Source: Saturnia japonica
Taxonomy: Eukaryota; Arthropoda; Insecta; Lepidoptera; Saturniidae
Assembly: GCA_033032175.1 (NCBI GenBank)
Contig: CM065323.1
Span: 12,462,001-12,526,000, forward strand
Direction of reading: 5' to 3'
Length of the DNA stretch: 64,000 nt
A program made the position numbers and the translations under genes. Under the pieces are notes generated by a model. The model was not told the DNA's origin and did no database searches. It saw only the letters and a list, made by a program, of their open reading frames with translations. Each line of letters begins with the position of its first letter. The stretch's first letter is position 1. Of this stretch, positions 41,101 through 56,100 are shown in pieces.

Positions 41101-44100
41101 GAAATGTCTTTTATCAAAATCGGTTAAGAATAAACGAAAATATTTTTATTGATTTTTTTACTATTTCTAAAATTATTATTGAAATTTGACAATTGACCAA
41201 CGATCACATATGCTTCCCTTGTAGAAAGTGTCAAGAGAATTAGTCAAACAATTTTTGAGTTAAATCTGAACATACAGAAAAAAAATTGTTGTTATATTAG
41301 ACATCAGTTTCCTTCATATAAATAGGTATATCGAGAAATTTTGGAAAAAATCTTACATGTATTAATTAATATAGATAACATAACTTTAAATATTAAAGTA
41401 GCTAAGCTTAAAGCCTAAAGCAGTTAAGCCCACTTTATTTTCATTTAAATAATTTAATAGAGACATTTAATAGAAACGAGAATAAAGTTTCTTCATGGGA
41501 GAAAACTTATTAACAGTAACAAAAGTACACTTTCTTTATAGAATTTTAATCTTGACGGAACTTAATTGATCTAACTTAGAAAGAATATTACGGCAGGCTA
41601 GATATGCCTCGTAGTATATTGGTAGTAAACCCTACTATTGAACAGAGAAGTCGCGGGTTCGATCCCTGCATAAGACTGACATTTCTGTGATGAGCATAAT
41701 TATTGTCAGTTGCATTTCTAGGTATTATTAATTTATATATATATGTTTATCAGCTGTTTAGTTACCATAATACAAGCTTTGCTTAATTTGAAATGAAATG
41801 GCCTTGTGTGAAATTGTGTCCAAACCGATAATAATCAAGAAATTTCCAATTTTGAACTATATAATATGTAATCTTTGATTATATTATGTAAAAAAACGGA
41901 GCGTCCATTAACTACAATCGTTTTATACATAATATCAAAATATTTACCATTATAACTATAATTAAACACACGCCAATTTTTTTAATCAAATTTTGCCTTA
42001 TCATGGGATTCACTTTTCTAGGTTCGCACAGAGCGTCCATTCATTAAAACCGTTTTATACGTAATGGCTAAATGTCCAGCATTATAATTTTATTTAAAAA
42101 CTCTCTCCATTTTAACCCAAAGTACTTACGCCAAACTTTCAATAATCTTTTGTAGCATACTTAAATCTAAGTTCGAGACATTCTTCAGTATTTACAAACT
42201 GTATTATATTTTAGAATCGCCAAAGGTTGAAAAGCTAGTGCACGAGATGTACGTAACCAGAGGTACAGATGTTGATATATGGTGCAGGTACAATTTTTTT
42301 TAATATTGTTATCCCGTTTTACAGTAAGAAAATACAACATTAGAAGATTAGCATCGATTCAAACCTTTGAATTATTAACTAGTGAACGCCGTCATAGCCT
42401 CACTATCTTTTAATTAACCAAAATGGAATATAAAATTAAATGACAAGGTAGCAGGGAGTTGTTTATATCCCTGTAGTGTTTAATAAGTGTGTAGTTACGG
42501 CTAAACGAATAGTAAAGAGTTCCAGTGTCAATTTCAATTGAAATAAATTTTCAGGATAATTCAAGGCATTCCCAAACCCAAAATAGTTTGGTTCTATAAA
42601 AAGAGTGAAAAAAAAGAATTTGAAAAATTAAAAGACACCGGACCAAAGCTTCATTTAAAGAATGTAAATGAGAAGACAAGCGGCCTCTACAAATGTCAAG
42701 CAGTAAGTGTTATGGGCAAAGACTTTCATGACATAGATTTGACAGTTCAATGTAAGTAAATTCAAATTAATCTACAATTATTAACATTCTAGAAAATATT
42801 AATTAATTCATATTGGTCTAAGATCTTCGGTTAACCTACCACCATCGGGTTTCATGATAAAATGTATTTTTTATGCAATTTAATGTGTTATTATGTTATT
42901 AAACAAAATGTAATAGGGTTGCCATTCCATATCCCTGCAAGACTATTTTTAATTAAATATTATGATGTATTTTTTTCGTTAATTACCCTCATCGAGTTTT
43001 CTTACAAAATTATATTCGTTTTGAATATAATCTACATTTTGTAGATATATTTCAAACACGATGATATAGGGCTGCCTTAGCAAAAGTAAGCGTCTTACGT
43101 TTGTCGCGATTTAAAGGTTCAAAAACAACGTAATAGAGTATGGTGTGACGGAGAAACACTGGCTATAAAAACCAATGCATTACAAAATGGCGTAGATTAG
43201 CAGGTAAGCGTGTTCACGTCGGTTACATACGCCGTCATATGCGTGCACATACATACATTACGGATTCATACGTATAACGTGTTACAACTATAAGCTATAT
43301 TTAAAGCTCCGAATATTTTTAATGTGCTAATTTATTTTAAAGCATTACAGTGTACAACAAAGGTTTTGCCAGCCGATGGCGCAAGGGGAGCAAGTTGATA
43401 CGTGGAGGATGGCAAAAGTATTAACTGTAGATACAGACAAAAACACACCAAACTTTACACTGGAAGTGCGAGTCTTACCACTACATAAAATAAAAAAACA
43501 TATTTAATCTGAAAACTCTGGTAGTAGGTCAATCGAAGTAAACTATATCATATTCCGATTCAGGCTTCATGGACAATGAAAGAGTCCTAAACCTAAACCG
43601 AAAACCTAACGCACGTTAGCCTGTACGTGATTAGTATAGCCCTCAAAGAGGTTGAAACAACAATGCTCCCGGTGATGATGGCATTACAGCCAAACTTTTG
43701 AAGACAGGTGGGAAAACTATACTTAGCGCCATTCAGACCCTGTTCAATTCCGGTATCCGTGAAGCCAAACGCCGCAAGCATGGAGCCGAAGTGTAGTGAT
43801 GCTCTTCTTCAAAAAGGGCGACAATGCACAACTAAAGAGTTATAGGCCAAATTCACTTCCCGATCTTGTACACAAGCTGTTTTGTACTGCTGATACTGTA
43901 ATTTTAATAACTAAGTAGGACCCTTGTATATCGCTGCATTTTTGCAACCACAACATTAAGTCTGAAATAATTTAGTATACAAATGCATTGTTGCGTTACT
44001 GGAGAACTAATTGAGTAAAAGGAAAGGTTTAGGAAATGTTTACAAGTAAATTCACATATTTAAATCAACATAAATTTATTTTTAGATCCTCCGAAGATCA

Positions 44101-47100
44101 AACATAATAATGTTGTCATGAAAGCTAAATATGGATCAGAAGTAACCCTACCTTGTGAAGTTGATGGCATACCGACACCGTCTGTACAATGGTTCAAAAA
44201 CGACAAAGCCATTGAAATAAATCGTTTAATGTATTTATACAGAGATCATTCATTGCGGTGGGTTTTGTTCTTTAATTCGTGATTTGGATCTGATAATTAA
44301 ATTACTTACCAAAATGGATACAAATAGCAAAGAATAGAGAAAAATGGAAATCCTAAGAGAAGACTTTCCTTTACCTGAGAGGGGTCCATACAAATCAGTA
44401 TATTAATATATTTTGTTCTTATTTATTTTCTCACTTATTGTAATAAAATGCATGTAGATCAAAAATCAATTACTAAAATATTGTAAATTGAATTGTTGCT
44501 TATTAACTTAAAGTTGAATTTAAGTACACACTTATACTCACTTACACTTTACACTCGGAAGGTGTGCTGCATGGAATAAAAGGGTTTTTTATTTTATTTT
44601 TATTTATTGTATTTAAATGTCTGTTTGTAATGTCAAAATATCAGTTTTTTACTAAATGCATAGGAAAGTATGTACGATACCTATAACAAAAAGCCCATTT
44701 TCATAATTTTTGTCAGTCTGTCTGTTTGTTCCGGGTAATATCCGAAACGGTTGGTCCGATTTTGACGGGACTTTCACTGATAGATAGCTCATGATATAGG
44801 GGGTAACTTAGGCTACTTTTATTTTAGAAAAAGAATTAGGGTTCCGTACAAAAAAAAAGTGGTCATGCTGGATCAATTCGGGCGCTTAAATGGCGTATGC
44901 TGAGTAAACCATAAGAGATATAGCAAATTAATGTGCTACATAATTATAGGAATTAAAAACATCTACAAGAATGTCCGGGAGTGTATATATATATCTTCTA
45001 AAGAACACCCACAATAAGAATTATTGTCTTTAAAATAGCCGGGAGCGGGGAGTAATTTATAATTAAACAATAATAACAAGATATATTTCAGGTTAAAAGT
45101 ATCAGCAAAAGATGGAGGGCTGTACATTTGCCACGCTAAGAATCACCTCGGTAGAGCAAAGAAGTCGATTAAACTTGAAGTTTATGGTAAGGCAAAATTC
45201 ATAAAAAAAAAATGAATATTGGCTAACTTATGACATTAATGGAAAATTTAATTATTATTCGAAATAATAGGGAATACGCATGAAATTCAAAGAAGGTCAA
45301 GATAATTTTTTTACAGCCTTGATCGCTACTGAATTACGTGACTATCAATAATTTTCAATTTAATTCAATATTTATTGAGAAATCAATTGTTAAATAGTAC
45401 AAAAATTGTGCGGGAATTTGTAAATAGTTAAATTCAACGCCACTGGTGGACCGTGATTGTAACGTTAAAGTTTATAATAACAAATGAGTAGGTTGTTCAT
45501 AGTTGTTGGGTACTTTTTGATGGTGTAACCAGAAAATAGATTGTAATGGCTTAAAAACGATTTAAATACTAACGTCGAAGTGATCCTCACGACTATAATA
45601 TAAAGGAGGAAAATGTATATGAACTATTTAAATCATGTTACGTTTCATAATATTATACCACTTATACACCATGATATAATGGGTCGCGGAAAAAGTTTCT
45701 TCGCATAACGTAGGTATAAACTTGTTATAAAATTTATTTGGCTATACGATTTGTATTTGGCTGGTTTGGTAACATAAAATGTTACGTTAAAAATAATAAT
45801 AAAAAAGTTGTGTCCCGCTATTTTTCATTTGTTTTTCTTTCTGTAAAAATGAGTGAATTTAATGAAGAAATTCAAGCAACTCAAGCAGCGAAAAAAATTT
45901 GTGATATTTATGGACTTAATGCAGTTTTAGGAAGAGTAGCACAAAGTTCGTTCAAACGTTTTCAGTCCCTAAAATTTTGATGTTAAAGATGCACCGCACC
46001 TCGCTCTGGTCGCACTGTTACGAACAAAATGGACGCCATTTTTGAAAAAGTGGAGCAAGTTCGGCATCTCGGTAGTTACAATGTAGCTGAAGAACTGGAA
46101 ATTGACCACAAAACAGTTTTAACACAGTTGAAGAAAGCAGGCTATACCAAAAATATCGATATTTGGGTGCCACACGAGCTCACTGAAAGAAACCTAATGA
46201 ACCGTGTACTCATTTGCGATTCATTATTGAGACGTAATGAAACCGAGCCGCTTTTGAAGAGATTGATAACTGGCGATGAAAAGTGGATCACGTAAGTATA
46301 AGAACGTGCAAAAAACGTCGTGGTCTAAGGTCGGTCAGGCTTCACAGACTATGGCTAAATGTGGGCTAACTCGAAATAAGGTGATGCTGTTTGTATGGTG
46401 GGACTGGAAGAGTATTGTTCATTATAAGCTTTTACCGCCCGGCAAAACTATCGATTCGGATTTCTACTGCCAACAACTGCTGAGATTAAAGGAAGCAGTT
46501 GAGAGAAAGCGGCTGGAATTGATCAATAGGAAGGGTGTGGTCTTTTATTACGATAGCGCTAGACCATACACATCTTTAGCCACTCAGCAAAAATTAAGAG
46601 TTTGGCTGGGAGGTGTTAGTGCATCCACCATATAGCTCTGACCTTGCACCTTCAGATTTTCACCTGTTTCGGTCTCTTCAGAATTCTTTAGGTTCTGTAA
46701 GGTTAACATCAAGAGAGGACTGCCAAAACTATTTGTCGCGTTTTTTTTATCAGAAGTCCGAAAGTTTTTACAGCAACGGGACACATGGCAGAAAGTCATC
46801 GAACAAAACGGTATATATATATATACTGTAAATAAACATTGAAAAAAATGTCTTGAGTTTTCATATAAAAATGCGAAGAAACTTTTTCCCGACCTATAAT
46901 TAGGTCCTTACAATGCAATTGGCGTTTTGTTGAACTCGCCACTTTGATCTAATAAAATATCTAGCTTTGGTTACGAATTCCAAAATCAAATTTATTTTAA
47001 ATTTTGGCTTGTGCATTATTATTATTTGTTTTTTTTTTTTGCATCGTTCGTTTCACAAAATGGAAAACTTAAAATATCGCTTTATTTACGAATATGAGTT

Positions 47101-50100
47101 TCCCCTTGGTATTAGTGCTGCAGAAACAGCTAGGAGGATTAATGATGTGTATGGGGAAGCTCTGATTTGTAACACGATGAAACGACACTAAAAATAGATA
47201 AAAGTAAAATAGAATACATTATACTGTGTTTCCTATTATCTTGGTCTTTTCTTTGTACGTGTTTCAGTACGTATGTGTGCGCCTACGTAATACGAAATTT
47301 TGTGTTAAGGCGTCATAGCTAGCGTGGTGTATTGTCCACGTGTATCGTTTAATTAAATATTTTTATGTTTTCTGTAGGTTTCACTTTCAACGCGTATGAT
47401 CTACATTAATTTTTTTTTCTTACACAGCTCCAGTAACCATAGAGCCGCCGAGAGAGAGCATCAAAAAAGTTAAAGTTGGAGACAAGGTCCATCTCCCGTG
47501 CCGTGCTAGAGGTAACCCGAAACCTACAATCAATTGGATTCACTATAACGCTGATCCAAAAATACGTCCAAAAACAATAAGGTTAATAATCATTTCATTA
47601 AATGTTTTTTTTTTAACTATTTAATTTTTTATCAAACATCTTTAAAAGAAACATGAAAGCTAACAAGAGGAAGGTTGCAAATATTTCTGTTGCGACAAAC
47701 AAACTTAACTGCATTAACAACTAAGGTGGCAAACAAGCGTACGGCTCGTCTGATGGTAAGTGGCTACTGTAGCCAGTGAACTCCCCTATTCCAAGGAGCT
47801 CTAGAAACCCTACTCATCACAGTTACAAGGTTGCAAGTTTATGTGGTTGGCAAGTAGAGAAAAATCTCCAAAGAAATTTAAGAGGCAATATTTCTGCTGG
47901 TTGGACTTATATGAATAATTTATTGTAAATAAAAAATGTTGACATAAGCAAAAATTTAAAAACAAATAATCATTATATTAATACGCGAGAAGAAAACTTC
48001 GATTCCATTTTAAGTGTATTGTGTGCACGGAACTCTGTAAGATTTGGTATGGTTAAGGTTTTATGGAGAAGGAGTGCAGAAAGCTAAAATGTATCTATAA
48101 AATATGTCACTAATATATTAATTTAAATTAATTAATACTGCGAATCCATACCCGACCACTTACATTGAACTTAGACCCCCCAAAATATTGATATTGTGAC
48201 TCAATGAAAATTGATAGCAAGAGTGGTATAATATTCATTATTTAGGTTCATACTGCAAATGTCAAACAGAAAACAGTCTATGATTAAAAAGTCGCTGGTC
48301 GAATTTCGATCATTGGGCGACCGCTAGTTCGTATAATTATACCTAAGTAAAGAAACGAGCGAACCTTACAGAAGTAGTATATGATGTGTAACATCTGACT
48401 TAATATAGTTTATACACACTTTATATACTTTATAATATACATACTTTATACACAAGTTCGGTGAAGCTATAAAAGCCGTAGTGGCTTCAAGGCCCCTAAG
48501 TCAAACCTAAAAAAACACTTTATACACAACACTGTTGGTTAATCGCAGAGCTGATTCGTTCTCCGTCTCTACTTCCCTTTCTCTTTTTCATCAAACACAT
48601 GCACAAACTGTTGCCTGACAATACCAACCATACGGAAACTAGGTTGGTACCATCAACGGCCAATGGATGAACCGCGCGCGCTTTTTGATCAAATAAAAAA
48701 GGCACGCCCTGACTTCTTGTTACACATTTCTGTCCCTTTTAACGAAATCATTCCCACAGATTACAGAAAAGCAAGAAAAAAGATGTCACCATCAAAAAAA
48801 CATGCCTTAACTTAGTATTTTTAATGTACTATATTTTATAGGTTATTAGAAATACTCTACAACCGAAAAATTATATGGTAACCATACAGACAGAATTCAT
48901 CGAGAACTTAAAGCCCAATTGAAACAACCTGCGTTATTATAACACCAAAAATAGTCTTATTATGAATATTCTTCTAATAACATTTTATTATAAATTGTCT
49001 TCACAGCACCAGAGGCAGCAACTCTTTGTCTTTATCACATATACAATTAAATATGGCTGGTTACTACACTTGTGTCGCAAGTAATATTGGATCATCATAC
49101 AATATCTCATATCTAGTCAAATTATTAGGTGAGAAATTTTTATTATTAATCGATTTGTAATCTTAGGTTGTTATCTAGAATTTTTAACCAATACTGTTTT
49201 TATTTTTAAGAAATGTTTCACAGATCAAAAAGCACCAATCGCTTTCTTTTGTATTTAATAGGTTTAGCACTTGGCCACAATCTCATCTGATGTGGCTCAA
49301 GATGGTAGCACGGTAAGTCTAATGGGAAACTGGCTCTCAAGTGCAGCTGCCGGAACACATCTATAGGTATTTGGCAACAGATTTTCATCTTGAGGTTGGA
49401 AACTAACCAGACGTCATTACAAAAAACAAACCATGCTATAGTTTCATCCCGATGTTTCCGTCGCCGAAAGTTCAAGCTTATTGCAGGGATTCGAACTCGC
49501 GTCGATCGACTCTAAGTCCGTAAATTCTACCATCTGAGCCATCATTGAAATGTGAAATTTAAATTGTGTGTATGTTATAATTTCTAGACACATCTTTTCA
49601 ACCAGCAATCTATTCAGAGTTTAGGGTTATGGTAGTAAAAAATAATCTACTAAAGTTACATGTAGAAAAATACTACGTTGGCAGTTTACATCAGATTATT
49701 CCAAATTATGAGCCAGTAATGGTCCTGAACAGTTAATTGCTACCCTAATATACCACTTCTGCAACCAATCTCTTCCAGCATAGCACGGATTATCACTCTT
49801 ACGTGACATAGATTATATTAACTGTCTGAGCTAACAATGAGTTATGCAATAAATATGGACTTCATCCTCCATCTCCAAACATTATACCTACTACCTATTC
49901 ATTGTTTTATAAAAAAAATTATTCTTTAATTTATTCCTTTACAGCTCCCCCAATTATTGAAAACGTATATAAGGACAAGACTTTTAAAGTTGTGGAAGGT
50001 GATTTAGTTCTAAGAATAGCGTGTAGGGCTACTGGTTCACCAGAGCCAGTTATAGTGTGGAAAATGCACGGTCTAAACATTGCGCTAGGTAAGATTTATT

Positions 50101-53100
50101 ATCTCTGATTTTATTGTATTTCTCGAACAGAGGAAACTGTGAGACAGAATCAGTTGTGAGGTAATGTTTAATACAGAGATTTAAGAAAACTAGCAATCGC
50201 TTTAATGTCGAAATTCGACCAGCGACTTTTTAATCATAGACTATTTTCTGTTTGACATTTGCAGTATGAACCTAAACAATGAATATTATAATCACTTGCT
50301 GGTACTTTTCGTTAAGTGAAAATGTCAATATTTGGGGGGAGGGGATCTAAGTTCAATGGCACTGCTCGGGTTAGGATTCGCAGTATTCATTTATTTTATT
50401 TAATAGATTAGTAACATATTATAGATACATTTTAGCTTTCTGCACTCCTTCTCCATATAAACTTTAACCATGCCAAAACTCACAGTCTTCTGTGCACGCA
50501 ATACGCTTAAAAAGGGGTAGAAATATTTTACTTCACGTATTAATATATAGATAATCTGTGTTTCGATATTGGTGGTATACTTCTGAAACCATTGTAAACC
50601 AATGAAGATATTGGGGCAACCTTTAGAAATGTGACATGACTTGTCAATACAAATGTATTTATTTCTTAGGCATTTTTGTTTTTATTCCACCTAAAGTTAT
50701 CAAAACGTGTAAGTGTATTACGTATTGCTAAAATTGTTATAAAGATCTGTCTAATAGTGCAAAAAAGTCTTAAAATGCATATACATTCGTGATTAATTAA
50801 CCAAATATTGAAATGAATAAAATCCAAAAATCTTGACATATTTCAACTCATACACGTTAATCTGTTTTACTTTTTATTCACTTGTCAATTTCTCCTATTA
50901 TTACTATTATTATTTTCTGTTATTTTAAATTTATGTTTTTAGTTTGATTGTTATCCGAGCATGCCGTGATCATCGTTTAATAAGTATATTTTTTTATAGA
51001 AAAATGTTTTTAGTAAACTAGAGAAAATTTTTGAGAAAATCTGTAAAAAAAATTTTGTCTTGGTGACTTATAATTAATACCACACACCATAGGTTCACCA
51101 TGGTATGATAAGGATGGAGATGGAGCATTAATTATTAAAAATATAGACACGAAATCAGGAGGTACCTACACGTGCGAAGCCGAGAATAGTCTGGGTCGTG
51201 GTACTGAGGTCTACACCGTTGAAGTTGCCCGTAAGTAATAAACGTTTTGATTTAAAAATAATAAATTTAATGAACTATAAGAGAGCGTATATCACATAGT
51301 GAGCAAAAAGTTATTTGTTTTAAAAAAATACACTAATGGCATTAGTAACGTTCAGTATTCAAGTTTGTGAATTATATATTTTTTTAACGTTGACTTCTTT
51401 AGTGCTGTTTATCGAATCCTATCCAGAAGTCTAAGCGTTAGAAGTGTATATGTTTAGTCTCAATTATGAATCAACTAGAGATAGAACAATTCGGGATATT
51501 GAACGATGAATGATAACATTGCTTCTGTATTTACAGAAGGCTTCTGACCTTCACGAAAACTACAGTCTATCATTGATTGTATTATACCTGCCGGAGTATG
51601 AAGAGCGGTGATTTTAAAGAATATATTTAAAATATTTTAATTTTTACATATTTCAGCTTATCCTACACCAGAATCACCAAAAACAACCCAGTTTGTGGAA
51701 ATGGGAACTTCTGCTCATATCAAATGCTACGTACCACATGGACCTCCAGATTACTTACGATGGTATAAGGTAATTACGCCATTATTATATGTTTAGTACC
51801 ATAGGACCTCGAGGTCATTTAACAACTTGTGATATGGAATAGTTTTGGTTAGATAATCTGAGCGTGATAATAGCCTTAATGAAAAGGAGACAGATCTTGG
51901 AAAATGGCCCACGATGGTTGTTCCAAAACAAAAGGAATTTTTTACTTATTTGATCTTAAGAAGGCTAGCATGACATATGTCAAATATTTATTTTAGAGAT
52001 GTGGCATAACTTAACTGGGAAGTTTTTTTAAGATTGTAAATTCTTTTTAGAGCTGAATATTACAATTATTATTTAAATCAATTGAAGGGTGTGTAAGCCG
52101 TGTAAATAAAATATTATAATAATTGAGATCGCAATCTCTAACACTTGGAATATTTAAAGAGATTCATTTTTCCAGTCAATACTTTCGTTGCATGCTGCTG
52201 CAGTAAAAATGAAGGAATTACGTAAATACATATTTTTATAGGAAATTAAAAGAGTCATTAATTATTTAAATGTACAGCGGTGTTCGATCAATTAGGTTAA
52301 TTTTCGATTCGTATGATTCATACAATCAATTGCCGATTCCTTGGTTTTATTATTTTGGTCTACTCTAGTTTTAGGTAACATAGATAATTCAGAAAAAGCA
52401 TTGTATAGAGAGAGGATGTTATTTAGAAAGGTGTCGTCCAAATTATTTTACAACGTTTATCAGCATCTATTTATAATGATAAGTAATTGATAGTCGAAAT
52501 GCACGTTTTTAAGTTATTTTAGTTTTAAGTTATAATTTGCACGGCATAACAATTAACGTTATGTGGATATGTCATGCAAGCCTTTTTTTGATGAATATAG
52601 TACTTATATATCGGTATCACATTAATTGTACATTCTAAGCAATCACTTTGAACCTCAAGCTGTTTAAACTATTCTATTGCACAAGATGATTGTAATTTTA
52701 TATTTAAACTAGCTGTACCCGTGGCTTCGCTCACGTTGACTACAGAATGCCCGCGCGAATCTTGCTCCCCCGTTCCAGCCTATTTTAAAGACAAAAATGC
52801 TCATTGTGGGTGTTCCTTAGAAGATAGACGTATACTCTTGCTGACTTTTTGTAGGTCTTTTTAATGTCTACAATTGTTTAGTACAATAATTTGCTATATA
52901 TCTTATGGTTTAATTAACATAAGCCATTTAAGCGCCCGAATTGATTCACCATAACCATTTTTTTTTATTTGTGTGGAACCCTCATTCTTTTTCTAAAATA
53001 AAAGTAGCCTAAGTTACTCCCTATATCATCAGCTATCTCCCAGTGAAAGTCTTGTCAAAATTGGTCCAACCGTTTCGGAGTTTACCCGGAACAAACAGAC

Positions 53101-56100
53101 AGAAAGACAAAAAATTTAAAAAATTGGCTTTTTGTTATAGTTATCGTATATACTTTCATATGCATTAAGTAAAAAACTGTTATTTTGAAATTACAAACAG
53201 AAACACAAATGTATTATTTGTATAGATACCTAATCCTTTTTTGATAAAACTTTAATCATTTTATTGAAATGTTATAAATACCAAAAATAACAAATTCTTT
53301 AGTACTTTAATTAAGCCAAAAAAAAGTTAATGGAAGAATGTCACTACACTTTTCCATTGTACCTACTATTTTTTTACGTAAAGGTAATTAGGTTACGCAA
53401 GTAATGAAACGTTATCGATTAAAGTAATTTGCGGTAGCTCTTTGATTGAATGGTTGAATATCATTCAGACCGCTAGTGAAACGGCGCCGTTTAGTAAAAA
53501 GGTTAGGCTGTTAATTGAAAGGCTAATTAAGCTATTTCGCTCGCTCGCTCGCTTGTCACCTTATAAAATGGCTTAACAGTAGAAACTAAAATAAACTTGA
53601 ATTAGACAAATTTTTCTTAATGTTATTGAGCCGTCTGTCTCTATTTAACATGTGAAGTAATTGTCATTATTAGATACATAATTACTAGATATATATTTTT
53701 AGGATACTAAATTGATAACCGACGGTGAACTAACGTTACGTAATGTAGAGATGTCAGACGCTGGAGTTTACACTTGTCGAGTGAGCACATTCTCTGGATC
53801 AACGTCAGAGCACACGTTGGTCAAAGTCGGTTTTAAACCAAGTTTTACCACTCGCCAAGATGAAGTTTATTATCTTGAAGATGCAATCGGGTCACAAACT
53901 TTTATTTGTGACGCGATTGCGGCACCGCCCGCTAAGGTACTTATAATATTTTTTACAACAAAATTAAAGGCAAGAGTTATGACAAACGGTACAAGTTTAA
54001 ATTTAAAAAAAATCTATTTTAAAAGAATTATAATATGTGTTTACACTTATGGTTCTTAAACAAGACTAACTTAAAACTAATTAAAACTAATAATCATGTT
54101 GAAATCACGCCGTCGTTTCTCATGGTCGTAATCTTCATGGTCAGCGATATCACGGTCCGTGTCTGCCGGTCCCATGGTTTATGACATGGTAACTCAAGCA
54201 GTCATTTTTTATTATATCAAATTAGACCAGACCTATATCAAATCACCATCACCTCACCAGTATACGTCCGCTCTGCACTACGGTCGGCGCTTTTTATTCT
54301 CGCCATTTTTTTTTTTTTTTAACTGACTACACTGTTAGCCTTAGGAGCCCTGAAGCCGCTGTGGTTTTGCAGCTTCACCGAACTTGGTACGCGCTCGTCT
54401 CTGTTATATAGGCGCGTCAGACGAAGTTAAATTATTTTTACGCAAAAAAGTCAGCCCGTCCCAGTTTCGCACAAGTACAATTTACAAAGAGGTGTATTTT
54501 ACGTTGAAATATTCCTGATTTATAATTTATCGCTTTAATATTGATAGGTCATAACTGTCTTATTAATCTAGTGGTCCTAAACGCGACTGCTATGGTCGAG
54601 GTCCTAGGTTCGATTCCCAGGTCGCCCAAAATGTTATTGAGGTTTTCTATGAAATTCTCAGTTAGCACCTCGGAGTTTGGTTTTGTGCCCTATTAATGGC
54701 AAAAGGAAGGCACACTATTACATGAGACCTAAAACATATCCGGCGAACTGTGGGTGTACACAGTGGGCTAACACTTCAGGGATACAGGCGTAATGGTAAC
54801 GTAATGGTTATAAATAAAACCTACCTACCTATTATCATTTTTCTTTTTTTTCGGTGATAGTTGAAGTTGAATTTTACGAATATATAAGTAACTTCATATT
54901 TACTAATAGTGCGCTTAACTTGCGACGCGCAATATATCATACATGGGAAGAGCAGGCCAACCGACCACGGCCGGTTTTGCTGAGTGGGATTTCTTAGATC
55001 GTGAGGAATTTTGATTTTGTGATATCTTCTACGGTATCCATTTAAATGGTAAACTATTTAGGACAATTGTAATCTACATTAAATAACTAATAATTTTATC
55101 TGGATAAAAATTAATACTGAATTGGGGAAAACATCTTCGTAAATAATGTAATATTTTTGATTAATTGTTTAAGATAAAAATGGTTACTGTGAGTCAACCT
55201 TGGGAGATAGACATATACCATCGCGGCCTTTTTCTCTAAGTTTTTTAAAGAACTACAATTATTTATAACATTATTTTGATGTAACCCATAAGGTTTAAAT
55301 TGTAGTGAAAAGCGCATTAATGTCCGCTGTGTATTTTAAAAGATCTAAGCGTACATAGGGACAGATAGCAGGTAGCGCCATTACCTTAAACTATGTATCT
55401 AGATCCTTTATAAGAAAACTGAAACAAGCTTTTATAAATCGCACATCGAGTCTATGGAAGATTTCACTTCAAAAAACAATTTTTTTTCTGTTCAATTTAT
55501 CTTTTCCAATAATTGGAAATACTGCCATTGAATAATAATAACCGTGACAAAGTATGAAACAAAGTAAATTGAGAATTGAAAAAAACTTTAACAATTCATT
55601 AAGACCATTGCAAGACCAATCACGATATCTCTGCTGTGGGTAGTTAAGTATGCTGCAGAATTCAGTTGATGCTGCAGCATCAGGTCACGATTGAATGATT
55701 CCCTAATATCATTAAAGTGACAGTATACCAAATTTCGACTCGATCGGAGACCTATGCAAGATGCTCAAATCTATTTATCTACTAGAAAAAAGGCGATAAT
55801 CTTCAAACGGCAGGTGTTATTGAATCCTACCTAAGAACACTCTCGATCAAGTCAATTTCAAACAAAAAAACTAAATGAAAATCGGTTCAGCCGTTCAGGA
55901 CCTACGATATCACAGAATACACACGTTAAACTTATAAAACCCCAAAGTTTGCGTCGGAGTTGAAATTATTTTCATGAGTATTAAAATATTATTATTGTCT
56001 TGAAAACAAATAATATTCTTCTCACAGGTCACTTGGTGGTACAATGGTATAAAAATAAATGTAACATACATGTTTTACACATTCGAACCTGAATTTAGCA

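Larger units (their letters stand above)
38767..45186 (+). repeat. Internal segmental duplication, unit 2 (Ig5-Ig8)
   Basis: Second copy of the four-Ig block, exon for exon. The tract 39316-40270 is almost identical to 27186-28130, whereas the later exons (42215 onward) have diverged much more from 33462 onward. That is a patchy pattern. Confidence 0.85.

Noticed and set aside
41600..41690. Possible tRNA gene
   Set aside because: Box A/B-like motifs only; no complete cloverleaf, and the same holds for 49481-49550 and 54560-54650. Better explained as tRNA-derived SINEs.
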